Below are positions 10,734 to 19,584 of a stretch of DNA of 64,000 nt, one piece after another. Numbering within the stretch: the first letter of the stretch is position 1; each line of letters opens with the position of its first letter. The stretch lies in contig OX419756.1 of the NCBI GenBank assembly GCA_948567375.1, forward strand, positions 46,452,333 to 46,516,332, written 5' to 3'. The notes beneath the pieces were generated by a model. It was not told the DNA's origin and did no database searches. It saw only the letters and a program-made list of their open reading frames with translations. The DNA comes from Lunularia cruciata (taxonomy: Eukaryota; Streptophyta; Marchantiopsida; Lunulariales; Lunulariaceae). The translations under genes were made by a program, and so were the position numbers.

Positions 10734-10770
10734 ACTAAGTTTTCACTTTGTCCTCAAAGTGAAGGTCTCT

Positions 10771-11406
10771 CTACCTTCTATGGTACATCTTCAACTTATC
10801 ATGGTTAATCCTATCAAAGTGTCTTCCTCCCAACTCCTTGAGATCATAGGTGTAATTGCCCCACACCTTCTCTACTATGAAAGGTCCAAAGTACTTAGGC
10901 AAAAACTTCTTTTGCACTCTCTTGAATCAAATGGAATCAAACAACATTACCCAATCACCTTCTTTGAAAGGCTCCACCTTCTTCTTGCCTTGCCTCTTGT
11001 CATAGCTCTCCTTTTGTTTCCTTTGGGCTTGCTCCACTCGAACCATAGCAACTGCTCTTGCCTCTTCCAACTCCATGAGTTGATCCTTCCTTGACTTCCC
11101 TGCATCACTTCCTTGTGCTTTCTTCAATCTCCTATGAATGCTTTGGAAGGTAGGAAGATCAAAGTGAATAGGTAAGGTAGACTCAATACCATACACCAAT
11201 TAGAATGGAGAATATCCAGTGGAAGTCTTCATGGTTGTCCTATACTCCCACAAAACTGCATGAATCCTCTTGTCCCAATGATGTTTAGCCCCCTCCATTT
11301 CTGCATCTTTGGCCAACATCATGCACAAGGTCTGATTGGTTCTCTCTGCCAAGCCATTGGAATTTGGCTTATAGGATGTAGTTACTCTATGTGTGATAGA
11401 GAAATG
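10771..11406 (-). pseudogene. Integrase C-terminal part of family I element 1
   Basis: Same frame as the long gag-pol ORF but after its TGA (11407-11409). The peptide contains NGLAERTNQ, carrying the third catalytic acid of integrase, then a basic stretch, then a Y-F-G-P-F module typical of gypsy integrase C-termini. Further in-frame stops lie at 11200-11202 (TAG, where element 2 has a Gln codon) and 10927-10929 (TGA, where CGA is likely ancestral). The natural end appears to be the TAG at 10771-10773. No chromodomain was recognised. Confidence 0.75.
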
Positions 11407-14400
11407 TCATAGCATGGCTGTAGTAATGCTTCCTGTAAACTCTCCTCCTCTATCAGAAACCAACTCCAAAGGGCATCCAAACCTAGTGATAATGCGTTCA
11501 TAAAGAAATCTACCCACTTCATCTTCATTCTTGTCCCTCAATGGTCTAGCCTCAACCCACTTGGTAAGGTAATCAGTAACTACCACAATGTACCGATTGT
11601 TCCTTGGGGTTCTATTGAGAGGTCCTACAAAATCAATTCCCCACTTCTCAAAAGGTCCTAGCAATGGAATTGATCTAAGTGGTGGAGTGGATGTAGACTT
11701 TCTAGCAAAAGCTTGACAAACATGACAAGTTTTGCAATAATCAAGACAATCCTTGAAAATCCCTCTCCAATGGTAACCTGCATCTAGAATCTTGAAAGCA
11801 GTCACCTTTCCTGCAAAGTGTCCTCCACATACTAAACCTTCATGAAACTCCTTTATGAGTAGGATAGACTCTTCCTTACCCACTGCTCTTCGAAGTAGAC
11901 CATCTGCTCCTTGGTGAAAAAGAATATCCTCCACCATTGTGTAAGGTCTAGATCTTGTTGCAAGGGCCTTCCTCTCCCTAGCATGCATCCCTTCTGGATA
12001 GTTACCTCTTGTCACAAAATCCACAATCTCCTTGTACTCCATTGGAATCTCTTGAGTGACTGAGATTGTCATGAGCTCCTCATCCGGGAAGGAATCATCT
12101 ATTGGCTCATCTCCATCATGATCATAGGCTCTAGATAACAAATCAGCATTTGCATGTTTCTTTCCTGGCCTATCCTCAATTGTGTAGTCATACTCAGACA
12201 AGAGTATCATCCACCTTGCTAGTCTCCCTTCAACATTAGGCTTGTTGAAGATGTACTTCAAAGCCTTGTGATCCGTGACAATTGTGGCTTTCCCTCCAAT
12301 CAAGTAGTGTCTAAACTTCTTGAGACCAAAGATCACTGCCAACCCTTCTCTCTCTGTGACAGAGTAGTTCTTCTCTGCTGAAACCATCTGCCTACTAGCA
12401 TAAGCTATTGGATGATCATGCCCATCTTGGTCTAATTGACTAAGAGTGCATCCTATAGCTACATTAGAAGCATCTATGTAGAGGATGAAAGGCTTACTCC
12501 AATCAGGTTTAGCAAGAATTGGAGCTACAACAAGGGATTGCTTGAGCTCCTCAAAAGCTTTGAGAGCCTCCTTGTCTTCCAAAATCACCATGTAATCTAC
12601 ACCCTTCTTCATGTAGATGGTCAATGCATAAGCCTTGTTGGAAAATGAGAAGATGAACCTCCTATAGTACCCAACCATTCCCAAGAATTGGCGTAACTTT
12701 GTCAAGCTTGAAGGGAATGGAAGGTCTGAGATTTTCCTCACCTTCTCAGGATCAACTGCTATTCCATCCTTGGAGATGATGTGCCCCAAAAGTAGACCTT
12801 CTTCACATCCAAAAATGCACTTCTCTGGGTTGAGTGATGCATTTGCCTCATCCAAGCGTTGCAAGACTTTGATTAGGTGCTCAAAGTGCTCCTCCTTGCT
12901 CCCATAGACACAAAAGTCATCAATGAAATCTCTCACAAATTTCCCAATGAAAGGTTCAAATACCTTGTTCATGAACCGTTGGAATGTGGCTGGAGCATTG
13001 CAAAGCCCAAAAGGCATGACCTTGAAAGCGTAAGTTCCCCAAGGTGTGGTGAATGTGGTGAGTTGTTGATGCTCTGGTGCAATCTTTATTTGGTTATATC
13101 CACTATAACCATCTCCAAAACTGTACCTCTCATGACCTGCAACCTCCTCCAAGATCTCATCAATGAATGGCAATGGGTAGTAGTCCTTCTTGGTAACAGC
13201 ATTAAGCTTCTTGTAATCCACACATACCCAAAGCTTGCCATTCTTTTTCTTCACAATGACAATTGGAGACACCCATTCTGAATTCTCCACCTCAAAGATA
13301 AATCCAGCCTCCTTGAGCTTATCAATCTCCTCCTTCACAACCAAAGATATTGGTGGGCTAATGCGACGTTGCTTTTGGCGGATTGGTCTTGCATGTGACT
13401 CCACCTCTATCTTGTGCTCCTCCAAGGTGACTTCCTTCAAATCCTTGTAACTAAAAGCAAACACATGGATGAACTTGCGGAAAATCTCCTCAAATCTCAC
13501 CTTCTCCTCCTTGGTAACATTTGGGCCATACTTGAGGGTAGATAACCTTCTCTCTACCTCCTCAAGTGTCAATGGTGATTTATCTGGGTCCTTCAAAACC
13601 TCTGGCTTAGGTGCAAAATCCATAGCACACAAGGGATACACATCTGAATCAGATTCTGATTCATCTTCCTCCGTGGAAGTCTCCTCTTCCATGCTTGTGT
13701 CCACACCTGAAGCTCCTTCTTCAGAATCTGATTCCCAATAATTAGAAGATGGGGTATCTGAATGTGAAGTGTTGGTGGTGTTAGTCACAGGAACAGTGAC
13801 TCTATGGTTTGATGGCCCAATCCTCAAGTACCCTTTGTGCCATCGATCAGTTGTGCGTGCTGCTCTCAACCATGGCCTCCCAAGAAGTAAGTCATAGCTT
13901 GAATCCTTCAAGACTTGGAAAGTCATGAGATTTTGAACTCCCATAACTGAAACTACCACCTTATCCATCACCCCTACTGGTCGAACTTGTTGCTTGTTTG
14001 CCATGCTCACCACAAATGTTGAAGGTCTTGAGGGTATCATACCCAACTTCTTCATCAACCTTTCTGACATGGCATTCACTGCTGATCCTCCATCAACCAA
14101 TGCATCCTTGATGTTGTGACCATTCACTCTCACATCAATCTTGGAGGCATATTCACAAGCCTCCCATGGTGCTGGCTTGGCATCCACCACCCCCATTGAT
14201 ACTGGAACTTTTGCCTTCTTCTTCTTTTTGCTCCTTGTAGAACTCAAACCACCTCTAAGCTCCTTTCTCAAGGTAGGGTTCAAAGCAATTAATTGGCCCA
14301 CTGTGATGTTAGCCTTGTGACTTCCAACATCCTCCAACACATTGTAGTTCCATTGTTGCTTTGAGATCAAGAAGTCCTCCATCCCCAACTTCTTCCTTGG

Positions 14401-15597
14401 AGTCTTTGTTGTTGATGGTGTTGAGGTGCGAGTGCTCCTAGTAGACATAGGAGTATCCTTGCTTGAAGTAAATCCTTGAGAAGAGTGAACATCCTCTGCA
14501 AAACGAGCTCTCTTCTTCTCTTGTGCCAAAAGCTCCAAATTAAGACCCTTGGAGTTTGAGCACTCTCCCTTCTCATACTTGCTCTCAACCACATCTATGG
14601 ATGCTATCCCCTTACCTTTGTTGGGATTAGGAGCCACTTGGGTTTCACTACCTCCCTCTTTCCCTCTATTGGCTCCCTCATAACCCCTTCCTCCATGGTA
14701 AGTGGAATTTGGGCAATTCCTTTGGATATGGCCTCTTCCTCCACAACCAAAACAATTTCTATCATTGAAATTGTTGGCTGGTTGGCCTCCTCTATATGGA
14801 TAGTTTCCATAACTCCTAGGTCCTCTCCCTACATTCTGATCCACCTCTCTCTTCTCCCATAGTTGCACCACATTGATCTTGAGATCCGCAAGTTGTTCTG
14901 TGATGGTTTGGAGTGGATCTTTTGGTGGAGGTGCAAGAATTGGAGCAACTACTACTTGTGGTGCAACCCTTGTCACCAAAGTATCAGAAGTTCCACCATA
15001 CTTGTAGCCTTGAGGAGGATGCACAATCTCCTTCATCACCAAATCACTCTCATCCCCTTCCAAACTCTCCTCCATACGAATTACGATCTTGATAGCTTCA
15101 ACCTTGGAAGAAGGTTTCTCATATCTCACCTTGCTTCTAATTTGTGGTCTCAATCCTCCCACAAAATTCTTGGTGAGCATGGCCCCTATGCCAATCATTG
15201 TAGTCTCCACATCATCCCCACCCTTCCTCAACACTATGCGAAATCTGGACTCCAACTTTTCCACTCTTTCCACATAGACCCTCACTTTCTCTCCATCTCC
15301 TTGCTTGAGAAATGTAACCTCACTCATCAATCTCTCATAACTCTCATCAGGAAGAAAGTTCATAATGAGTGCTGAAGTCAAAGTCTCCCAAGACTCCTCT
15401 TCCCCCTCTCTCCTCTCTCTCTTTTGGTATTCTGACTCATACCATGTAAGTGCTGCATCCTCAAAGAAATCTGGTAATAATGAGGCCCACTCATTCTTCC
15501 TCCTCTCATTGTTTCCTATGCAAGCTCTCTTGAAGTCTCTCACAAAGGCCTCCACATCTTCTCCATCCTTGCCAAAGAAAACCGGAAGTTTCCCCAT
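11407..15597 (-). CDS. gag-pol polyprotein, family I element 1 (1396 aa)
   Basis: A single ORF for a Ty3/gypsy polyprotein, starting MGKLPVFFGKDGED. Order: gag capsid (about residues 1-200), zinc knuckle CFGCGGRGHIQRNC (about 282-295), aspartic protease with DGG rather than the usual DSG/DTG (about 500), reverse transcriptase (about 740-920) with the catalytic box F-I-D-D near 892, RNase H starting near 1040 (LYIDAS, VTDHKALK), integrase zinc-binding domain (about 1225-1270) and integrase core (GIDFVGP near 1321, SDRGGEF near 1380). The ORF closes at a TGA before the third catalytic residue, and the same TGA occurs in element 2. It makes virus-like particles and copies and inserts the element. 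Whether it is active depends on that stop. Confidence 0.9.
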   Translation of the reverse strand: MGKLPVFFGKDGEDVEAFVRDFKRACIGNNERRKNEWASLLPDFFEDAALTWYESEYQKRERREGEEESWETLTSALIMNFLPDESYERLMSEVTFLKQGDGEKVRVYVERVEKLESRFRIVLRKGGDDVETTMIGIGAMLTKNFVGGLRPQIRSKVRYEKPSSKVEAIKIVIRMEESLEGDESDLVMKEIVHPPQGYKYGGTSDTLVTRVAPQVVVAPILAPPPKDPLQTITEQLADLKINVVQLWEKREVDQNVGRGPRSYGNYPYRGGQPANNFNDRNCFGCGGRGHIQRNCPNSTYHGGRGYEGANRGKEGGSETQVAPNPNKGKGIASIDVVESKYEKGECSNSKGLNLELLAQEKKRARFAEDVHSSQGFTSSKDTPMSTRSTRTSTPSTTKTPRKKLGMEDFLISKQQWNYNVLEDVGSHKANITVGQLIALNPTLRKELRGGLSSTRSKKKKKAKVPVSMGVVDAKPAPWEACEYASKIDVRVNGHNIKDALVDGGSAVNAMSERLMKKLGMIPSRPSTFVVSMANKQQVRPVGVMDKVVVSVMGVQNLMTFQVLKDSSYDLLLGRPWLRAARTTDRWHKGYLRIGPSNHRVTVPVTNTTNTSHSDTPSSNYWESDSEEGASGVDTSMEEETSTEEDESESDSDVYPLCAMDFAPKPEVLKDPDKSPLTLEEVERRLSTLKYGPNVTKEEKVRFEEIFRKFIHVFAFSYKDLKEVTLEEHKIEVESHARPIRQKQRRISPPISLVVKEEIDKLKEAGFIFEVENSEWVSPIVIVKKKNGKLWVCVDYKKLNAVTKKDYYPLPFIDEILEEVAGHERYSFGDGYSGYNQIKIAPEHQQLTTFTTPWGTYAFKVMPFGLCNAPATFQRFMNKVFEPFIGKFVRDFIDDFCVYGSKEEHFEHLIKVLQRLDEANASLNPEKCIFGCEEGLLLGHIISKDGIAVDPEKVRKISDLPFPSSLTKLRQFLGMVGYYRRFIFSFSNKAYALTIYMKKGVDYMVILEDKEALKAFEELKQSLVVAPILAKPDWSKPFILYIDASNVAIGCTLSQLDQDGHDHPIAYASRQMVSAEKNYSVTEREGLAVIFGLKKFRHYLIGGKATIVTDHKALKYIFNKPNVEGRLARWMILLSEYDYTIEDRPGKKHANADLLSRAYDHDGDEPIDDSFPDEELMTISVTQEIPMEYKEIVDFVTRGNYPEGMHARERKALATRSRPYTMVEDILFHQGADGLLRRAVGKEESILLIKEFHEGLVCGGHFAGKVTAFKILDAGYHWRGIFKDCLDYCKTCHVCQAFARKSTSTPPLRSIPLLGPFEKWGIDFVGPLNRTPRNNRYIVVVTDYLTKWVEARPLRDKNEDEVGRFLYERIITRFGCPLELVSDRGGEFTGSITTAML

Positions 15598-15833
15598 CTT
15601 AACCCCTCACTATCTTTCTTTTCTCTTAATTTTTTTTTTTCTCTTTTCTTTTCTCTCACTCTATTACTAATAGAGTATATACATGACTAACACCATTTGA
15701 GAATAATCCACTCTAGGGAACACAAAAGGTTCAGGTTGCTCCAAGATTTCTATAGCAACATCAAATCCTAGAGTGCATATTAATCTAACTCTCATGGATA
15801 GTTTATCCATAAGTTAAAAGATTATCTCCATCA

Positions 15834-16307
15834 CTAATCTTGAGAACTAGCTGATGAAGGTGGTAGTATTTCTGTAGCTATACTAAGACTCTCTCCAAGA
15901 TCCTTCACCAAAGTTTCCAAAAGTGCTTTTACTCCACTACACTCATGTCCTTTTGGAAGTCCTTCAACTCCACAAACCTCACACAACTCCTTAGTCTTAG
16001 ATCTTCTCCCTCCCAATCTTGGTGAAGAAGGTCCAACATGCAAACCCAAGTCAAGTAAGCCTCTCCTTTCCCTCAATCTCTTGCTCTCAAAGGTTAATGG
16101 ACATGAACTTGCCTTATGTCCCTTCTCTCCACATAGAAAGCACTTAGACTCACTCTTTCCTCCAAGTGGTGTAGGTTTTTGGATCCTCTCAACACTCTCT
16201 TCAAATTCTATTGTAAACTCTCTTTTCCTCAAATCCACCCCTACAATCACCTCAAACCCTTGGGGAACCTTGCATAATCTCAATTTCCACTCTTGATGAC
16301 CCTCCAT
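15834..16307 (-). CDS. Upstream zinc-knuckle ORF of family I (157 aa)
   Basis: Lies between the 5' LTR and gag, in the same orientation. I chose the ATG giving MEGHQEWKLRLCKVPQGF because element 2 keeps the same start (33011). It contains a canonical CX2CX4HX4C knuckle, CFLCGEKGHKASSC, and a second Cys/His cluster (CEVCGVEGLPKGHEC) about 50 residues later. This suggests a nucleic-acid-binding accessory protein. An extra ORF before gag is known from Ogre/Tat-group elements, but I see no clear relation to those. Function unknown. Conserved in both full copies, though these are close relatives. Confidence 0.6.
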   Translation of the reverse strand: MEGHQEWKLRLCKVPQGFEVIVGVDLRKREFTIEFEESVERIQKPTPLGGKSESKCFLCGEKGHKASSCPLTFESKRLRERRGLLDLGLHVGPSSPRLGGRRSKTKELCEVCGVEGLPKGHECSGVKALLETLVKDLGESLSIATEILPPSSASSQD

Positions 16308-17146
16308 GTTCCCAAAGATGAATCTAAACACTCAAACATGCTTTTTGTTGATCTCAAACTTCTCATGCATGAGATCTCCACTCTGCAGAATTGACCCTTC
16401 CTCACAATGTCACTCAAATCTCCCAACGAATATGTCACAGTCCTCTGAAATTTTCCACACTTGATCACAACTCTAGGGCGTCCCTCCCTGCAAAATTTTA
16501 GATCTTTTCATCGAGCCATTTGGCCTAGACACCTTTCTATTCAGCACCCATATTTCAGATTTGGTCTGAAAACCACCCCCCTCACTTCAAAAACTCATTT
16601 CTCCCTGCACAAGAACGATCTCTCTCTAATTTGTGTGGCAGCAGGTAGGATACAATGCACTGAAGTTTCTTGGAAATTTTCAGGACAATTCACTAAAAAT
16701 TGAAGAAATGGCAGACTCTGTACAATTTTCCAGAGAGCATGCAGTTGCGGGAGCACTTTACCCTATCAACTTTCAAAAATTCTAGCCCAGTGCGCATAGA
16801 AGTTCTCTCAATAATTTCAAGTGTGCTAACTGAAAGATAACCCAAGCTATCATGTGTAGAAATCTCAAGTCCAGATCTCAAACTTGAGATTTTGCCCAAA
16901 ATCACCTTAATCCCCAAAATCTGCAATCCACCTCACACAATCTCTCCAATTCCTCTCATGTGTACAAGATGTACAAAATCACCTCAAAGACATCATAATG
17001 AACTACAGGGTATACAAATGGATCTTGGTTCTCTAACATAAGTTCAGCCCTCTCCTCTCCTAATGTTCTCTCCAAGTGAGCTCTCATAGCCTCCTTCTGC
17101 CTAATGTAGAATTGGACGCGGAACATTATCTTGCCTTCTAGAGAGG
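16308..17146 (-). other. 5' leader of family I element 1
   Basis: About 840 bp with no gene I can support. A 77-codon open frame runs at 16956-17189 across the primer site into the LTR and is identical in element 2, but near-identity of the DNA explains that. Possible short leader ORF only. Confidence 0.5.
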
Positions 17147-17163
17147 TCCCGGCAACGGAACCA
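17147..17163 (-). other. Primer binding site, Glu-type tRNA
   Basis: On the minus strand TGGTTCCGTTGCCGGGA, four bases inside the 5' LTR. From memory this complements the 3' end of plant tRNA-Glu (CCCGGCAACGGAA plus CCA). Element 2 has the same 17 bases at 33850-33866. Confidence 0.7.
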
Positions 17164-17167
17164 AAAA

Positions 17168-17859
17168 TGTGAGCCGGCCTGTCTCTCACTCAGGATGAAC
17201 CTCTGATGGCTATTATGGTAGCGCACCATGGACTAAGAAGGCAAGGAACCCCAACTCCATCATACTCCTCCAAGGCTAACACTCCAAGACTCAAGACATT
17301 GCTCACTAGAGAACTCAATGAGAGAGAGATAGTTGCAAATGAAAGGATGATGAGTACCTCCTCACTCCTTGTTTATATACTTGTGAAATAGTTACGTACC
17401 AAAGTTACTAATTACCGTAGTAACTCAAGTTACTAGACTAAAAGTCAAGTAAAGTCAAAAAGTAGAAAGGAATATCCATTCACATGGGCATATTCTCCTA
17501 AGCATGTGGTCTTATCTTGACCCAACCACTAAGTCAAGGATTCCTTCACATGGGCTATCCTTGGACTAAAGAAGAATCCAAAACAAAAAGGCTTGCGGGC
17601 CCAAGAGTTCTCAACTCTTTCCTCAAAGCCAAACACCTAGGAATAATACCAAGTCAACACACTAAAATCCAAAATAGTGGTGCTCATCTTTTCTACTTCC
17701 TCTAAAGTAAGGTCCCATCTATCTTAGCTATGACTAACTTTAGCTAACCATGACTAATATAGAACCATCCTTTATCTCTATATAAATAATATCTCTTAAG
17801 TACTTGTAATACCAAGCTAAATATCACAATACCACACACATGCACAAATGGGTGTTACA
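17168..17859 (-). repeat. Family I 5' LTR of element 1, 692 bp
   Basis: Same length as the 3' LTR. In element sense a clear TATATAAA lies near position 480 of the LTR, preceded by a cluster of GTAAC/GTTAC motifs. Confidence 0.95.
17372..17379 (-). promoter_or_regulatory. TATA box of family I 5' LTR
   Basis: TATATAAA on the minus strand, present in all family-I LTR copies with an intact middle part (for example 21480-21487 plus). GTAAC-type motifs occur several times in the 70 bp upstream in transcription sense. Confidence 0.6.
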
Positions 17860-17863
17860 GTAC

Positions 17864-18905
17864 GCAGTGGGTTTACTCGGAGTGGTGCTCGGTATCAACT
17901 TGTATCTCAGGTCCTAGTGAGGGAGGAGATTGACTCTGAGTTAGAGTTTGACACAAGAGCTGATTCAATTGAGAGTGCACTTGGTGTGTCCGCACCGTTG
18001 TTGTGGGACATGGACGAGATTTATGGGGCCTCCAAAGGCCCTAAGCGTTACTCTGTTACAATGGGTACCATTGAGTTAGATGACTTCATCCAGGAGTTCA
18101 AGTTCATGGAGGATGAGGTGGTAGAGGTGGTGGTAGAGGATCTACACCTAGTAGGGGTGCAGTACCTGCCCTTACTTCTGACACAGCTATGGCTACTCGG
18201 ATTGAACAGTTGGAGCAAAGATTGGCTAGTATGGCTATTGCTCAAAGGAGATCAAATTGGGTGTTGAGGCTTCCACCTCATATGTTGGTGATAGAGATGC
18301 TTTGGACTTCATGTGCGGAGCAGCATAGGTGGATGCATCTGCAGTAGTGACTAGGAGTGCAGTACGTGCTCCAGAGCGTAGAGGAGCATCAGTGGAGTTG
18401 GACCCACAAAGAGGAGAGGTTGGGAGACAGGTCAGACTTCCCCAGTCTTTCACGCTATCTGAGGCATTGCAGACAACATCCATGGTTCCTAGACGTCCCA
18501 GTGCAGGTGTGGTAGGTGGTGATGGAGTACATGATGGACTACCTACTAGTCAACCACCTACTACTACACAGACTGAGTCTAGCATGATGTTGGGGGCAGC
18601 TCAGTTGATTATGCGGCATCTTTTGTTTTCAGCCAGTGACATGTTTACATTGGGGGTTGACCCAGCCCCAATGTTCCGGTTGGCTACCATGTTGTGTGAG
18701 AGTAGGGATGGTGCAGTTCCTACTACTAGAGCAGATGTGGTTGGTAGTGGAGCTAACTTGGTTGAGGAGCATGGGATCCGTTCAGCGACCAGTGGTTTAT
18801 GGCAGGCAGCAACGGCTAGACTAGAGGAGTTGCCAGCTAGACCGGCCTTTGAGAGAGCGCGGTTTACACCTGGTGTTGTCCTATTGGATAACCAGAGGGG
18901 GATTT
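17864..18905 (+). pseudogene. gag of family M copy A, internally deleted
   Basis: Resumes after the family-I insertion. The peptide EEIDSELEFDTRADSIES and the following PLLWDMDEIYGASKGPKRY match B2 at 44160-44340. At about 18105 the sequence jumps from IQEF to a Gly-rich segment that B2 has at about 45345; about 1 kb of gag, including the zinc knuckles kept in B2, is missing. Downstream the peptide runs through a frame change to NQRGIF at about 18900, where one base is missing relative to copies B1 and B2. Gag would form the particle; this copy cannot. Confidence 0.65.
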
Positions 18906-18909
18906 TTGG

Positions 18910-19365
18910 TTGGTGGGACCTTTAGGGAAGGTCTATACACCACAGGGACCTTTAGGGAAGGTCTATACACCACAGAGAGTCTTGTTAGACTCTGGTGCGC
19001 AACCCCTTATGTTGGGGAAGGCTGTAGTTGTCGGTCTGGAGTTACGGAAGACTGATGTGGAAAGGTGTCCATTTCAGATCCAGACATCTCTAGGTGGTGG
19101 TTTGACACAGTACATCACACGTGGAGAGCTTGTTGTCCTGGTTCAGCCTGGTCATCCGACTGATAGCTTGGTGGTGAGAGCTCAGGTTATTGCGAGGATA
19201 GTTGAGTCATATGATGTGCTAGTTGGGGGAGCAGTGTTATACCCTATGGGTTTCAGCATTGACTATTGGGAGGAGACAACCTCTTATGGACCTGGTTGGC
19301 AGTCTGGTGAGGGACGGGTACGTCGCCTACCAGTACGCTTTAGTAGTGGCAGTCTTGGCTCACTA
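18910..19365 (+). pseudogene. Aspartic protease of family M copy A
   Basis: LLDSGAQP at about 18977-19000 is the D-S-G active site; the following PLMLGKAVVVGLEL fits a retropepsin fold. It would cleave the polyprotein. The frame is open to a TAG at 19366-19368; in B1 that position reads as sense, so the TAG is probably a C-to-T change of CAG. The same frame continues into the methyltransferase. Confidence 0.75.
18912..18974 (+). repeat. 31-bp tandem duplication before the protease
   Basis: The segment encoding GPLGKVYTPQ occurs twice in a row in copy A, and once in B1 (about 38400) and B2 (about 46118). The added length of 31 bp shifts the frame and partly offsets the base missing just upstream. 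Confidence 0.85.
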
Positions 19366-19368
19366 TAG

Positions 19369-19581
19369 TCCGGGACCATGGCAACATCAGTTTTAGCTTT
19401 TAGTGGTGCAGTTACTTGGCCTGGTGACTTGTTGGAGGGGAATGCTCATGCAGAGGATACTCTAGTACCAGAGGAGATCACTTGGCTTTGGAGTATGAGT
19501 GGGATTGTTCCATCCACCTTGGATGTTCCATTGTGGAGTTTAGAAGAGGCATTGCAGCAACATACAGATCAATTGGTGCAG
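19369..19581 (+). pseudogene. Linker between protease and methyltransferase
   Basis: About 70 codons, peptide AVTWPGDLLEGNAHAED followed by EEITWLWSMSGIVPSTLDVP. It is well conserved in B1 (38784-38981), which argues for a structured part of the polyprotein. It has no motif I recognise. It ends at TAG (19582-19584), where B1 has TAA. Confidence 0.6.
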
Positions 19582-19584
19582 TAG

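Larger units (their letters stand above)
10031..17859 (-). mobile_element. Family I gypsy element 1, full length, young
   Basis: Two 692-bp LTRs that I read as differing at about two positions bound a 6.4-kb interior on the minus strand. The flanking duplication is GTAC (10027-10030 and 17860-17863). It sits inside M copy A; removing it restores the gag frame. The interior carries an upstream zinc-knuckle ORF, a long gag-pol frame, a Glu-type tRNA primer site and a purine tract. The insertion is recent judging from LTR similarity. Confidence 0.95.

Noticed and set aside
12877-13281. Open frames on the plus strand opposite family-I gag-pol (also 14863-15375)
   Set aside because: Shadows of the true minus-strand polyprotein; no motifs of their own.
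16956-17189. 77-codon ORF across the family-I primer site, identical in element 2
   Set aside because: The two elements are nearly identical in DNA here, and the frame depends on LTR sequence; kept only as a note in the leader.
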